From Actinomadura sp. J1-007 (GTDB taxonomy: Bacteria; Actinomycetota; Actinomycetes; Streptosporangiales; Streptosporangiaceae), in contig NZ_WING01000001.1 of assembly GCF_009793335.1 (NCBI RefSeq), forward strand, positions 4,898,001 through 4,962,000: a DNA stretch of 64,000 nucleotides, in the 5' to 3' direction. Within the stretch, counting starts at the first letter, position 1; every line of letters starts with the position of its first letter. The position numbers and the translations under genes were made by a program. Of this stretch, positions 25,811 to 35,505 are shown one piece after another. A model generated the notes under the pieces. The model was given only the letters and a program-made list of their open reading frames with translations, was not told where the DNA came from and searched no databases.

Positions 25811-27144
25811 GTGCATACCCCCCAAAGACCCCAGGACGGTACGGGCGCCGGGAAGGCCGCCCCGGCCGCGTGGGCGCTCTGGGGGTGGGCGTCCTCGCCT
25901 ACGTCGTCGCCGTGCTCCACCGGACCTCGTTCGGCGTGGTCGGCCAGGACGCCGCCGACCGGTTCGGCGCCTCCGCCGGGATCCTCGCGACGTTCACCGT
26001 CCTCCAGCTCCTGGTCTACGCCGGGCTCCAGGTGCCGGTCGGGCTGCTGCTGGACCGGTTCGGCCCGCGCCGCATGGTCGCCGCCGGGGCGCTGTGCATG
26101 GCCGCCGGGCAGGCGATCATGGCGTTCTCCACGGCCGTGCCGACCGCCGTGCTCGCCCGCGTGCTGGTCGGCGCCGGCGACGCGATGACGTTCATCAGCG
26201 TGCTCGGCGTCGTCACCACGTGGTTCCCCGGACGGCAGGTGCCGCTCGTCACCCAGCTCACCGGGCTGCTCGGCCAGCTCGGGCAGGTGCTGAGCGCCGT
26301 CCCGCTGGTCGCGCTGCTGCACGGGCCCGGCTGGAGCACCGCGTTCGGGTCGGCGTCGGCGCTCGGCGTGCTCGTCGCCGTCCTGTCGCTCGCGGTGCTG
26401 CGCGACGCCCCGCCAGGCGCCGAACGGACCGCCTCGGTCCCGCTCGCGCACGTGGGCCGCAACCTCGTCCAGGCGTGGCGGCACCCGGGGACGCGGCTCG
26501 GCCTGTGGTCGCACTTCGTCACCCAGTTCTCGTCCAACACGTTCGCGCTGATGTGGGGCTTTCCCTACCTGGTGAGCGGGCAGGGCATGGCGCCCGCCAC
26601 GGCGAGCGCGCTGCTCACGCTGTTCGTGCTGATGAACGTGGTGTCCGGGCCGTTCATCGGGCGGCTGGTCGGCCGCTACCCGCTGCGCCGCTCCACGCTC
26701 GTGCTCGGCATCGTCGGCGTCAACGTCGCGGTGTGGGCCGCGGTGCTCGCCGTGCCGCCCCCGGCGCCCGCGTGGCTGCTGGTGGTGCTCGTGCTCGGGC
26801 TCGCGCTCGGCGGCCCCGGCGCGATGATCGGCTTCGACTTCGCCCGGACGTTCAACCCGCCCGGACGGCAGGGCACCGCGACCGGCATCGTCAACGTCGG
26901 CGGGTTCGTCGCGGCGCTGCTCGCGATCCTGCTGATCGGCCTCGTGCTGGACGCGATGTCGCCGGGCCGGGAGTTCACGCCCGAGGCGTTCCGCGCCGCC
27001 TGGACGGTCCAGGCCCTCATCTGGGCGGTCGGGATCGCGGGCGTGCTGCGCAGCCGCGTCCTCGCCCGCCGGGTCCTCGCGGAGGAAGGCGTGCTCGTGC
27101 GCCCCCTCCGCGAGGCGCTGCGCGACCGCCGCGTCCCGCGCTAG
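25811..27144 (+). CDS. MFS transporter (apparent frameshift near start)
   Basis: Twelve hydrophobic helices of the major facilitator type follow 'VLAYVVAVLHRTSFGVVGQD'. MFS motif A appears as LLLDRFGPRRMVAAG, and RLVGRYPLRRS repeats it after helix 8. Starting at the GTG at 25811 gives MHTPQRPQDGTGAGKAAPAA, then WALWG, where the frame breaks. One more G in the run at 25881-25885 gives WALWGVGVLAYVVAVLHR, the normal start of helix 1, and about 444 residues. Alternatively an unbroken frame from the GTG at 25801 would give an atypical Arg-rich N-terminus. The substrate is unknown. Confidence 0.78.
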
Positions 27145-27163
27145 CGGGGCCGCGCCCGCCCTC

Positions 27164-28030
27164 TCACGGCAGCGCGGCGGCCGGACGCAGCTCCAGCGTG
27201 CAGCACTTGGGCCCGCCGCCCGCCTTGCGCAGCTCGGACAGGTCCACGGGCACCGGCGTGCGGCCGAGCCGCCGGAGCGCGGCGATCAGGTCCCCGGCCT
27301 CGGCGTTGACGACGACGTTCAGGCCGTCGCTCACCGCGTTCAGGCCGAGGACGGCCGCGTCGCGCTCGGAGGCGATGAGCGCGTCCGGGAAGAGGCGTTC
27401 GAGAACGGCGCGGCTGCCGGGCGAGAACGCGCCCGGGTAGTACGCCACGTTCTCGCCGTCCAGCGGGAACAGCGCCGTGTCCAGGTGGTAGAAGCGCGGG
27501 TCCACCAGCCGGAGCGTGACCACGGGGCGGCCCAGGAACTCCTGCGCCTCCTGGTGGGCGGCGAGGTCGGTGCGGAAGCCCGTCCCGGCGAGGATCACGC
27601 GGTCGAGCGTGAGGAAGTCGCCCTCGCCCTCGTTGGTGTGCGCCGGTTCGAGCACGTCGGGGAAGCCGTTGCGGCGGAACCAGTCCATGTACGCGGGGCC
27701 CTCCGCGCGCCGTTCGGGATGGGTGAACCGCGCGCCGTACGCCCGGCCGCCGACGACCAGGCCGCCGTTCGCCGCGAACACCATGTCGGGCAGACCCGGC
27801 ACCGGCTCGATCAGGCTGACCTCGTGGCCGAGCCCGAGGTACGCCTCGCGCAGCGCCTCCCACTGGGCGACGGCCCGGCGCGCGTCGGCGCCCGCGGCCG
27901 GGTCCATCCAGGGGTTGATCGCGTACGTGACGTCGAAGTGCTCGGGGCGGCACATCAGGTAGTGGCGTCGTGTCGGGACCGCCACCGGGGCGGGCGCGGT
28001 GCTCGGCTCCATCGCCGGCGAAACGGACAT
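27164..28030 (-). CDS. ddaH: Dimethylargininase / arginine deiminase-fold hydrolase
   Basis: The protein has 288 residues. It starts with a Pro/Ala-rich lead, then RRHYLMCRPEHFDVTYAINP, 'LPDMVFAANGGLVVGGRAYG', AHTNEGEGDFLTLDRVILAG, VDPRFYHLDTALFPLDGENV and SDGLNVVVNAEAGDLIAALR. The last ~20 residues carry GGGPKCCTLELRP, which holds the nucleophilic Cys. This is the dimethylarginine dimethylaminohydrolase set: the substrate-binding Asp/Glu/His residues are all present. It converts methylated arginine to citrulline; arginine-type substrates other than dimethylarginine are possible. About 260 bases of probable promoter DNA precede it. Confidence 0.85.
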   Translation of the reverse strand: MSVSPAMEPSTAPAPVAVPTRRHYLMCRPEHFDVTYAINPWMDPAAGADARRAVAQWEALREAYLGLGHEVSLIEPVPGLPDMVFAANGGLVVGGRAYGARFTHPERRAEGPAYMDWFRRNGFPDVLEPAHTNEGEGDFLTLDRVILAGTGFRTDLAAHQEAQEFLGRPVVTLRLVDPRFYHLDTALFPLDGENVAYYPGAFSPGSRAVLERLFPDALIASERDAAVLGLNAVSDGLNVVVNAEAGDLIAALRRLGRTPVPVDLSELRKAGGGPKCCTLELRPAAALP

Positions 28031-28291
28031 GTGGGCTCCAGGCTTCCGGTCGTGAGGACGGGACGTCCGGGACGGCGGCGAGCCGTCCCGATGATCGAAA
28101 GCCTAGAAAGCCGGGACCCCGGATCCAATGCGTCGTTCTTGCGCTGAGCAGGTGTTTCGTTGCTTGTTGCGGGCCGGAACGGCGGATCGTTGCGCGCGGG
28201 CGGGCGGTCCGGCCGCGCCGTCCCGGCCGCGCCGTCCCGCCCGCGCGTCGGGAGGCGGCGGACGCGGCCGCCCGCCCGCCTCCCCGGGGTC

Positions 28292-29695
28292 CTACAGGTT
28301 GATCATGTGCCCGGCCAGGCCGTGCACGGCCTCCTTCACGGCCTCGCCCAGCGTCGGGTGGGCGTGCACGTTGCGGGACACCTCGTGGACGGTCAGGTCC
28401 CACTGCTGCGCCAGGGTCAGCTCCGGCAGCAGCTCGGTGACCTCCGGGCCGATCAGGTGCGCGCCGAGGATCTCGCCGTACCGCTCGTCGCTGATCACCT
28501 TGACGAAGCCGTCGCCCTCGCCCATGCCGAGCGCCTTGCCGTTGGCGCTGTAGGGGAACTTGGCGACCTTGACGTCGAAGCCCTGCTCCCTGGCCTGCGC
28601 CTCGGTCCAGCCGAAGCTGGCGACCTGCGGCTGGCAGTACGTGGCGCGCGGGATCATCACGTAGTCGAGCTCCATCGTCTCGGCGTCCGCGATGGTCTCG
28701 GCGGCGACGATGCCCATGGCCTCGGCGGCGTGCGCGAGCATCAGCTTGGCGGTCACGTCGCCGATCGCGTAGATGTGCGGGACGGACGTGCGGCAGCGGC
28801 CGTCCACGTCGATCGCGCCGCGCTCGGTCAGCCGCACGCCGGTCTTGTCGAGGCCGTAGCCCTCGACGTTCGGCTGGAACCCGATCGCCTGGAGCACCTT
28901 GTCGGCCTCCAGCACCTTCTGCGCGCCGTCCTTGCCGGTGACGGTGACCTTGACCTTGGCGCCCGAGTCGTCGATCGAGTCGACGCGGGTGGAGGTCAGC
29001 ACCTCGACGCCGAGCTTGCGGTAGCGCTTGGCCAGCTCCTTGGACACGTCGGCGTCCTCGTTCGGCACCATCCGGTCGAGGAACTCGACGATCGTGACCT
29101 TGACGCCGTAGTTGTGCAGCACGTAGGCGAACTCGACGCCGATCGCGCCCGCGCCCGCGATGACGATGCTCTCGGGCAGGTCCGAGGACAGGATCTGCTC
29201 CTCGTAGGTCACCACGCGCTCGGACAGCGAGGTGCCGGGCAGCAGCTTGGTGTGCGCGCCCGCCGCGATGATGCAGTTGCCGAACGTGACCGTCTCGGTG
29301 GACCCGTCGGCCTTCGCCACCTGGAGGGTATTGGGGTCGGTGAACGTGCCCCGGCCGTCGAACGTGGTGATCTTGTTCTTCTTCATCAGGAACTGGACGC
29401 CCTTGACGAGCTTCTCCGAGACCTGCCGGCTGCGCTGGTACGCGACGCCGTAGTCGAACGAGACCGGGCCCTCGGCCTTGATCCCGTACTTGTCCTGCTC
29501 CTGGGTGAAGATGTGCGCCAGCTCGGCGTTGCGCAGCAGCGCCTTGGACGGGATGCAGCCCACGTTGAGGCAGACGCCGCCCCAGTACCGCTCCTCGATG
29601 ATCGCCGTCTTCAGCCCGAGCTGCGCCGCCCGGATCGCGGCGACATATCCACCCGGACCGGAGCCCAGGACCACGACGTCAAAGTGATTGCTCAT
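28292..29695 (-). CDS. lpdA: Dihydrolipoyl dehydrogenase (E3)
   Basis: The protein has 467 residues from the ATG at 29695 (MSNHFDVVVLGSGPGGYVAA, the FAD-binding start). The redox disulfide is in GVCLNVGCIPSKALL. The NAD-binding motif is SIVIAGAGAIGVEFAYVLHN. IYAIGDVTAKLMLAHAAEAM contacts FAD. The C-terminal active-site His-Glu pair is in VHAHPTLGEAVKEA. It reoxidises lipoamide in pyruvate and 2-oxoglutarate dehydrogenase complexes and the glycine cleavage system. It stands alone, as in many actinomycetes. About 300 bases divergent from the next gene hold both promoters. Confidence 0.95.
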   Translation of the reverse strand: MSNHFDVVVLGSGPGGYVAAIRAAQLGLKTAIIEERYWGGVCLNVGCIPSKALLRNAELAHIFTQEQDKYGIKAEGPVSFDYGVAYQRSRQVSEKLVKGVQFLMKKNKITTFDGRGTFTDPNTLQVAKADGSTETVTFGNCIIAAGAHTKLLPGTSLSERVVTYEEQILSSDLPESIVIAGAGAIGVEFAYVLHNYGVKVTIVEFLDRMVPNEDADVSKELAKRYRKLGVEVLTSTRVDSIDDSGAKVKVTVTGKDGAQKVLEADKVLQAIGFQPNVEGYGLDKTGVRLTERGAIDVDGRCRTSVPHIYAIGDVTAKLMLAHAAEAMGIVAAETIADAETMELDYVMIPRATYCQPQVASFGWTEAQAREQGFDVKVAKFPYSANGKALGMGEGDGFVKVISDERYGEILGAHLIGPEVTELLPELTLAQQWDLTVHEVSRNVHAHPTLGEAVKEAVHGLAGHMINL

Positions 29696-29991
29696 TCTAA
29701 CGACGATATTCGCCGCCGGGCCCTCCTCGCATCCCGGCCGGGGCCGGGCGGGGCGGTGCGGCCACGGCCCGTGACCGGAGGACCACCGTTGGAGGTTCTT
29801 CGTCACTTGCTGTTAGGGTTTCGTCCCGGCTCTCGTGATACGCCGGTGACCTTGGAGATATCCCGGCGGAAGGGCCGATCCCGGCCGGGGCGCGGAACCC
29901 GGCGGACCGCCACGTCGTTGGCGGCAGGGCGGAGCGGCCCCCGGGCGAGCGGCGAGCCCGCCCCTGCCCAGCCGAAACGGAGGATAGACGA

Positions 29992-30783
29992 GTGAGGATT
30001 CCCAAGCGCGTCAACACCGTCCTGGACTGGGCGGAGCAGCACTTTGGCGCACTTGCGGCGGTCGTCGCGCTGGTCATCGCCGCGGTGGCCGCGACGCTGG
30101 CCCCGCCGCTCGTCGGCCTGCCGGTCGCCGGGTTCATCCTCGGCCTCGCCGCCGGCGGGTTCCTGGTGCACCTGCGGATGGCCAAGCGGATCGGCCGCGC
30201 CCGCGCCGAGGTCGACGACCTGCTCCGCGAGAACGGCGCGCTGCGGCACCGCAACACCGTGCTCGCGAGCGGCGTCATCACCCGCGAGGCGCAGACGACC
30301 CAGGCCCTGCTCGCCATCCCCGAGGACGACCTGCTCGGCGAGGACGACCCGCAGCGCACCGCGGCCCTGCCCGAACTCCCCGACCTCCCGGAACTCGCGG
30401 ACGGGCCGGAGGAGCCGGAGGAGCCGGCCGCGCCGGCCGGGGGCGACTCGTCCGGCGCCGGGACGACCACGGCCGAGACGTCCACCGCCGACACGCCCGC
30501 CACCGGCACGGCCGCCACCCCCGACGACACTCCCGACGACGCGCCCGACGCGTTCGGCGCCGCGAAGGACTCGGCGCGGACGGGCACGACCGTCGAGCTG
30601 GACGAGGCCGATCTCGCTGAGGCCGGAGCGCGGCAGGACGGGTCCGAAGACGGCGCCCCGGCCGGAAGAGGTTCCGCCCGAAAGGCGTCGAACGGGAAAC
30701 AGGGGGAACGTTCCGGCGGCGCCGCGGGCACCGCGGCGGGCGCCGGGAAGGCCAGGGGCCGGCGCGAGCGCGGGAAGCGGTAG
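29992..30783 (+). CDS. Hypothetical membrane protein with acidic, disordered tail
   Basis: The protein has 263 residues, with a GTG start behind GGAGG. Two adjacent membrane helices (FGALAAVVALVIAAVAATLA and LPVAGFILGLAAGGFLVHL) are followed by a short coiled segment (VDDLLRENGALRHRN). A long tail rich in Pro, Glu, Asp and Thr, and then in Gly/Arg/Lys, makes up about 150 residues and is probably disordered. I recognise no family. It is divergent from lpdA. Confidence 0.6.
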   Translation: MRIPKRVNTVLDWAEQHFGALAAVVALVIAAVAATLAPPLVGLPVAGFILGLAAGGFLVHLRMAKRIGRARAEVDDLLRENGALRHRNTVLASGVITREAQTTQALLAIPEDDLLGEDDPQRTAALPELPDLPELADGPEEPEEPAAPAGGDSSGAGTTTAETSTADTPATGTAATPDDTPDDAPDAFGAAKDSARTGTTVELDEADLAEAGARQDGSEDGAPAGRGSARKASNGKQGERSGGAAGTAAGAGKARGRRERGKR

Positions 30784-30884
30784 CAGGCGGCCTCCCGGCG
30801 TTCTCGCTCCCCGTCACCGGCCCGGCGCTCCACGTTAGGCGTAGCCGATCTTGGGGCAGAGAAGATCCGGGAGGTGACGGTGGG

Positions 30885-32282
30885 ATGAACCAGGCAGCGG
30901 ACCCGCCGGGAGAAGGCGACGTCCCCGCGGCGGCGGACGGAGCGCCCCACCACCAGGCCGACGAGTCGTCGGTGCGCAAGGCCGTCCTCGCGTCCGCGAT
31001 GGGCAACTGCGTCGAGTGGTTCGACTTCGGCGTGTTCAGCGCCGGGGTCATGACCTCGATCGTCGGCACCGTGTTCTTCCCGCCCGACGAGGGCGGCAAC
31101 GCGACGCTCCGCTCGTTCGCACTGATCGCCGCCGCGTTCCTCGCCCGCCCGTTCGGCGGGCTGTTCTTCGGGCCGATGGGCGACAAGCTCGGCCGCAAGC
31201 GGGTCCTCGCGATCACGATCATCCTGATGTCGGGCTCGACGTTCGTCATCGGGATCCTGCCCGGCTACCACACGATCGGCGTCGCGGCGCCGCTGCTGCT
31301 GCTCGCGGTGCGGCTGATCCAGGGGTTCTCGACGGGCGGCGAGTACGGCGGCGCGGCGACGATGATCGCCGAGTACGCGCCGACCAACCGGCGCGGGTTC
31401 TTCGGCAGCTTCCTCGAACTCGGCACGCTGTCCGGCTACATCATGGGCGCCGGGCTGGTGCTGCTCATCAACCTCATCCTCGGGTCCGAGGCGATGCACG
31501 ACTGGGGCTGGCGGATCCCGTTCCTGGTGGCGCTGCCGCTCGGCCTCGTCGGCCTGTACGTGCGGGAGAAGATCGAGGACACCCCGACGTTCCAGAACAT
31601 GGAGGAGGCGGGCGAGAAGGCCAAGTCGCCGCTCAAGGAGACGCTGCTGCACAGCTGGGAGCGCATCCTGATGCTGATCGGGATCGTGTTCCTGCTGAAC
31701 ATCGCGGACTACACGCTGCTGACGTTCATGCCGTCGTACCTGATCGACTTCCTGGGCCTGGCCGACGTCAGCTCGCAGCTCATCACGATCGGGGTGGAGG
31801 CGGCGATGATCCTGGTCATCCTGCCGCTCGGCCACCTGTCGGACCGGATCGGCCGCAAGCCGCTGCTGCTGACGGCCGCGATCGGCTACATCGTGCTGGC
31901 CTGGCCTGCGTTCGCCCTCATGCAGCTGCACAACCCGGCGGGCGTCGCGGTCGGCTACGCGATCATCGGCGGGCTGCTGGTGCTGATGCTGGCGGTGGTC
32001 GGCGCGACGTTCCCGGCGATGTTCCCGACCAAGGTGCGGTACGGGGCGTTCGCGATCGGCTACAACATCTCCACGTCGCTGTTCGGCGGCACCTGCGCGG
32101 TGCTGGTCGGGTCGCTGATCGACGCGACCGGCAGCAACTACGTGCCGGCCTTCTACCTGATGCTCGCCGGGCTGGTCGCGCTGGTGCCGATCCTGCGCAT
32201 CCCGGAGACGGCGCGCGTGCCGATCGAGAAGGTCGGGCACGAGAACGCCCCGGAACCGGCGGGTTCCGGGGCGCGTGCCTGA
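30885..32282 (+). CDS. MHS-family MFS transporter (ProP-like)
   Basis: The protein has 465 residues. The metabolite:H+ symporter subfamily is indicated by GNCVEWFDFGVFSAG at the start of helix 1, 'FLARPFGGLFFGPMGDKLGR', KRVLAITIILMSGSTFVIGI, and RLIQGFSTGGEYGGAATMIA with EYAPTNRRGFFGSFLELGTL. Family members import proline, betaine, citrate or shikimate; the similarity to ProP is strongest by eye, but the substrate is inferred. A 12-bp hairpin overlaps the last coding bases, and a small membrane protein is encoded on the opposite strand immediately after. Confidence 0.9.
   Translation: MNQAADPPGEGDVPAAADGAPHHQADESSVRKAVLASAMGNCVEWFDFGVFSAGVMTSIVGTVFFPPDEGGNATLRSFALIAAAFLARPFGGLFFGPMGDKLGRKRVLAITIILMSGSTFVIGILPGYHTIGVAAPLLLLAVRLIQGFSTGGEYGGAATMIAEYAPTNRRGFFGSFLELGTLSGYIMGAGLVLLINLILGSEAMHDWGWRIPFLVALPLGLVGLYVREKIEDTPTFQNMEEAGEKAKSPLKETLLHSWERILMLIGIVFLLNIADYTLLTFMPSYLIDFLGLADVSSQLITIGVEAAMILVILPLGHLSDRIGRKPLLLTAAIGYIVLAWPAFALMQLHNPAGVAVGYAIIGGLLVLMLAVVGATFPAMFPTKVRYGAFAIGYNISTSLFGGTCAVLVGSLIDATGSNYVPAFYLMLAGLVALVPILRIPETARVPIEKVGHENAPEPAGSGARA
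32246..32273. terminator. Hairpin overlapping the 3' end of the MHS transporter gene
   Basis: A perfect 12-bp stem (CGCCCCGGAACC and its complement) with the 4-base loop GGCG lies inside the last codons before the TGA at 32280-32282. It probably ends transcription of this gene and of the convergent small gene. Confidence 0.65.
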
Positions 32283-32301
32283 GCCGGCCGCTACTCGGCG
32301 G

Positions 32302-32445
32302 CTACTCGGCGGTCTCGATGGCGACCCGCCCTTCGGCGGGGCCGGCCTCGGTGGCGAAGTACCGGCGGGCCCAGCCCACCAGCGACGCCGAGATCCCGAG
32401 GGCGGCACCGGTCTCGATCAGCAGTGCGATCCATACGGTGGTCAT
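32302..32445 (-). CDS. Small single-pass membrane protein, 47 aa
   Basis: The sequence starts MTTVWIALLIETGAALGISA, continues SLVGWARRYF and ends in a short acidic tail. One membrane helix is predicted by eye. GGGAGG lies about 8 bases upstream of the ATG, which supports translation. It converges with the MHS transporter, whose stop is 20 bases away. Function unknown. An 11-base direct repeat (GCTACTCGGCG) lies at its 3' end. Confidence 0.55.
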   Translation of the reverse strand: MTTVWIALLIETGAALGISASLVGWARRYFATEAGPAEGRVAIETAE

Positions 32446-32711
32446 GGGGGGCCTCCCTTCCGGTCCGGCCGGGTCCTTCCTGGACCCGGGTCCGATGCTC
32501 ATCCTGTGCAACACCAGGATGCGGCAGGCCGTTCCTGGCGAGCGCCGTTCCGCAGGGTGATATGCAGCACAATGACCCCCATTGACCTGCGAAGAAACCT
32601 TAAAGAACGTAAAAACGGCTGGTCGTCGGCCCGCCCGCCGGGTCACGTCCGGAGGCGTCCGGGCGGACGGCCCGGCGGCGTACGGGCGAGCGGGTCAGCG
32701 GAGCGGGCGGG

Positions 32712-33857
32712 TCAGCGGAGCGGGCGGAAGAACGCGCGGACGTCCCCGGCCAGCAGGTCCGGCGCCTCCATCGCCGCGAAGTGCCCGCCCGCGTCGAACT
32801 CCGTCCACCGGACGACGGCGTGCGCGCACTCGGCGAACCGCCGGATGGACGAGTCGCCCGCGAAGACCGCCACGCCCACAGGCACCGCCGAACGCTGCGG
32901 AGGTGAGCCCCACAGCGCCGCGCTCTCGCGGTACAGGCGGGCCGCCGACGCGGCGGTCCCGGTGAACCACGCCACCGAGAGGTTGGTCAGGAGGGCGTCC
33001 GGGTCCAGCGCGCCGACCTTGTCGCCGTGGCCCGCCCACCAGTCGGCGTACCAGGCGAGCAGCCCGGCGGGCGAGTCGGCCAGGGCGAACGCGAGCGTCT
33101 GCGGCCGGGTGCTCTGGATCGCCGCGTACCCCGACAGCTCCTGGTGCCATCGCCGCAGGCGCGCGAGCCGCGCGAGATCCTTGTCCGCCAGCCCTTCCAG
33201 CGCGGCCGGGTCGTCGTCCGGCGGCGCGGTGACCAACGCGTTCACGTGCACGCCGGCGACGCGGTCGGGCGCCACCCGGCCGAGTTCCGGGGAGATGAGC
33301 GACCCGAAGTCGCCGCCCTGCGCGCCGTACCGCTCGTAGCCGAGGCGCGCCATCAGCTCCGCCCACGCCCGCGCGATCCGCGCGACGTCCCAGCCCGTCT
33401 CCCGCGTCGGCCCCGAGAACCCGAACCCCGGAATGGACGGCACGACGACGTGGAACGCGTCCGCGGGGTCGGCGCCGTGCGCCCGCGGGTCGGCCAGCGG
33501 CCCGACGAGGGGCAGCAGTTCGGTGTACGGACCCGGCCATCCGTGCGTCAGCACCAGCGGCAGCGCGCCGGGCTCGGGGGAACGGACATGCAGGAAATGC
33601 ACGTCCTGTCCGTCGATCGATGTCGTGAACTGCGGAAAACGGTTGAGCTCCGCCTCGTGCCCGCGCCAGTCGTAGTTCGCCCGCCAGCGGTCGGCCAGTT
33701 CGCGCGCATAGTCGCGCCGGACGCCGTAGGACCATCCGGCGCCGCGCGGCTCGTCCGGCCAGCGGGTGCGTTCGAGGCGTTCGCGCAGGTCCCGGAGGTC
33801 CTGCTCGGAGATCCGGACGGTGAACGGCCGCACGGCGGTGGTCGTGGTTTCGGTCAT
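32712..33857 (-). CDS. Epoxide hydrolase, alpha/beta-hydrolase fold
   Basis: The protein has 381 residues. An N-terminal EHN-type domain (PFTVRISEQDLRDLRERLER, TRWPDEPRGAGWSYGVRRDY, LNRFPQFTTSIDGQDVHFLH) precedes the hydrolase core. Active-site features are HGWPGPYTELLPLVGPLADP (oxyanion hole), GAQGGDFGSLISPELGRVAP (nucleophilic Asp), VFAGDSSIRRFAE for the acid, and DAGGHFAAMEAPDLL (catalytic His). Lid Tyr residues are present. It opens epoxides by water addition; juvenile-hormone-type EHN enzymes are the closest class. The substrate is unknown. It is divergent from the encapsulin operon, with a 262-base spacer. Confidence 0.9.
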   Translation of the reverse strand: MTETTTTAVRPFTVRISEQDLRDLRERLERTRWPDEPRGAGWSYGVRRDYARELADRWRANYDWRGHEAELNRFPQFTTSIDGQDVHFLHVRSPEPGALPLVLTHGWPGPYTELLPLVGPLADPRAHGADPADAFHVVVPSIPGFGFSGPTRETGWDVARIARAWAELMARLGYERYGAQGGDFGSLISPELGRVAPDRVAGVHVNALVTAPPDDDPAALEGLADKDLARLARLRRWHQELSGYAAIQSTRPQTLAFALADSPAGLLAWYADWWAGHGDKVGALDPDALLTNLSVAWFTGTAASAARLYRESAALWGSPPQRSAVPVGVAVFAGDSSIRRFAECAHAVVRWTEFDAGGHFAAMEAPDLLAGDVRAFFRPLR

Positions 33858-33960
33858 CCCCGCACCGTAGGAGGTGTAGCGGCCAGAAGCTGTCCGCCAT
33901 ATCCCGGGTGGGTCACAAGGTAATGGAGAGGTAAGACGATTCTCTCGTTGCGATCAAGTG

Positions 33961-33975
33961 ATTACCGTAGGTAAT
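33961..33975. promoter_or_regulatory. Inverted repeat and possible promoter of the encapsulin operon
   Basis: ATTACC-GTA-GGTAAT is a perfect 6-bp inverted repeat; GGTAAT also occurs at 33921-33926. A possible -35 TTGCGA (33950-33955) and -10 TAATGT (33972-33977) with 16 bases between them overlap the repeat, so a bound regulator could block or recruit polymerase. The spacer 33858-34119 is otherwise gene-free and locally AT-rich, with two small hairpins near 34045-34080. The 5' leader would be about 140 bases long. Confidence 0.35.
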
Positions 33976-34119
33976 GTCTTTGGTGCGGCACGGAGCGATC
34001 GGCGCAGGGCGCCTCCCAAACTCCGGCGCTCTTTTCGTCGATTTTCTATTCACCCTCGAAATAGTTCTCCGGCCGAGGGCGGCCTCTGTCAAGCAGACAA
34101 CGGATCGGTGGTGTGGATC

Positions 34120-35505
34120 GTGACGGAACAGCAGTTGAGCCTCGGTACGTCGGCGGCGCGCAATCTGGCGACGACGACCAAGTCCGTCCCCCAGATGCAG
34201 GGCATCTCCTCCCGGTGGCTCCTCAAGCTGCTGCCGTGGGTGCAGGCCGCGGGCGGCGCCTACCGCGTCAACCGCCGCCTCACCTACACCGTCGGCGACG
34301 GCCGCGTCACGTTCGTGACCACCGGCGCCGACGTCCGCGTCATCCCCCTCGAACTGGGCGAGCTGCCCCCGCTGCGCGGCTTCGAGGACGAGCCCGTCCT
34401 GTCCGCCCTCGCCGACCGCTTCACCCAGCGCGAGTACGAGCCCGGCGACGTGGTCGTGGAGGCGGGCCGCCCCGCCGACACCGTCTACCTGATCGCGCAC
34501 GGCAAGCTCAACGAGATCGGCCGGGGCGAGTACGGCGACGACGCGATCCTGCGCGTCCTCGCCGACGGCCAGTTCTTCGGCGCCGACGTCCTCGCCGGCG
34601 ACGCGGGCGAGTGGGACCGCACGATCAAGGCCGTGACGGCGTGCACGCTGCTGGAGCTGCCCGAGTCCGAGTTCCGCGAGGCGACCGGCCGCTCCGACGA
34701 GCTGCGCGACCACGTCGCGGCCTACCGCGACCGGCCCGAACGCCCGCAGGACGAGGGCGGCGAGGCCAGGATCGAGATGGCGTCCGGGCACGACGGCGAG
34801 CCCGACCTGCCCGGCACGTTCGTCGACTACGAGAGCGCCCCCCGCGAGTACGAGCTGAGCGTCGCCCAGACCGTGCTGCGCGTCCACTCGCGCGTCGCCG
34901 ACCTCTACAACGAGCCGATGGACCAGACCGAGCAGCAGCTCCGGCTGACCATCGAGGCGCTGCGCGAGCGGCAGGAGCACGAGCTGGTCAACAACCGCGG
35001 CTTCGGGCTGCTGCACAACGCCGACCTCACCCAGCGCCTGCACACCCGGTCCGGCCCCCCGACGCCCGACGACATGGACGAGCTGCTCACCCTGGTCTGG
35101 AAGGACCCGGCGTTCTTCCTCGCGCACCCGAAGACGATCGCGGCGTTCGGCCGCGAGTGCAGCGCGCGCGGCGTCTACCCCGGCAACGTCGACGTCAACG
35201 GCAACCAGGTCCCCGCCTGGCGCGGCGTGCCGATCTTCCCGTGCAACAAGATCCCGATCAGCCCGACCCTGACCAGCTCGGTGCTGCTGATGCGCACCGG
35301 CGAGGCCGCGCAGGGCGTCATCGGCCTGCACCAGATCGGCATCCCGGACGAGGTCCAGCCCGGCCTGTCGGTCCGGTTCATGGGCATCGACGAGAAGGCG
35401 ATCATCTCGTACCTGGTCAGCGCCTACTACTCGGCGGCCGTCCTCGTGCCCGACGCGCTCGCGATCCTGGAGAGCGTCGAGATCGCGCACGGAGGAGCGG
35501 CGTAG
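34120..35505 (+). CDS. Family 2B encapsulin shell protein A with cNMP-binding-like domain
   Basis: The protein has 461 residues from the GTG at 34120 (MTEQQLSLGTSAARNLATTT). Its N-arm, with KSVPQMQGISSRWLLKLLPW and YRVNRRLTYTVGDGRVTFV, and its C-terminal part (EQQLRLTIEALRERQEHELV, FFLAHPKTIAAFGRECSARG, AWRGVPIFPCNKIP, 'LHQIGIPDEVQPGLSVRF') are the HK97-fold shell protein of Family 2 encapsulins. A cyclic-nucleotide-binding-type domain is inserted at about residues 88-205 (ADRFTQREYEPGDVVVEAG, VYLIAHGKLNEIG), which makes it Family 2B. In the phosphate-binding cassette (FFGADVLAG...WDRT) the usual Glu is Ala155, while Arg167 is kept, so nucleotide binding is doubtful. Shells of this type enclose terpene or sulfur enzymes. 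Its stop overlaps the cyclase start as TAGTG. Confidence 0.93.
   Translation: MTEQQLSLGTSAARNLATTTKSVPQMQGISSRWLLKLLPWVQAAGGAYRVNRRLTYTVGDGRVTFVTTGADVRVIPLELGELPPLRGFEDEPVLSALADRFTQREYEPGDVVVEAGRPADTVYLIAHGKLNEIGRGEYGDDAILRVLADGQFFGADVLAGDAGEWDRTIKAVTACTLLELPESEFREATGRSDELRDHVAAYRDRPERPQDEGGEARIEMASGHDGEPDLPGTFVDYESAPREYELSVAQTVLRVHSRVADLYNEPMDQTEQQLRLTIEALRERQEHELVNNRGFGLLHNADLTQRLHTRSGPPTPDDMDELLTLVWKDPAFFLAHPKTIAAFGRECSARGVYPGNVDVNGNQVPAWRGVPIFPCNKIPISPTLTSSVLLMRTGEAAQGVIGLHQIGIPDEVQPGLSVRFMGIDEKAIISYLVSAYYSAAVLVPDALAILESVEIAHGGAA

Noticed and set aside
29697..32408. 900-codon minus-strand frame
   Set aside because: It is low-complexity, Arg/Ala-rich and antisense to an unmistakable MHS transporter.
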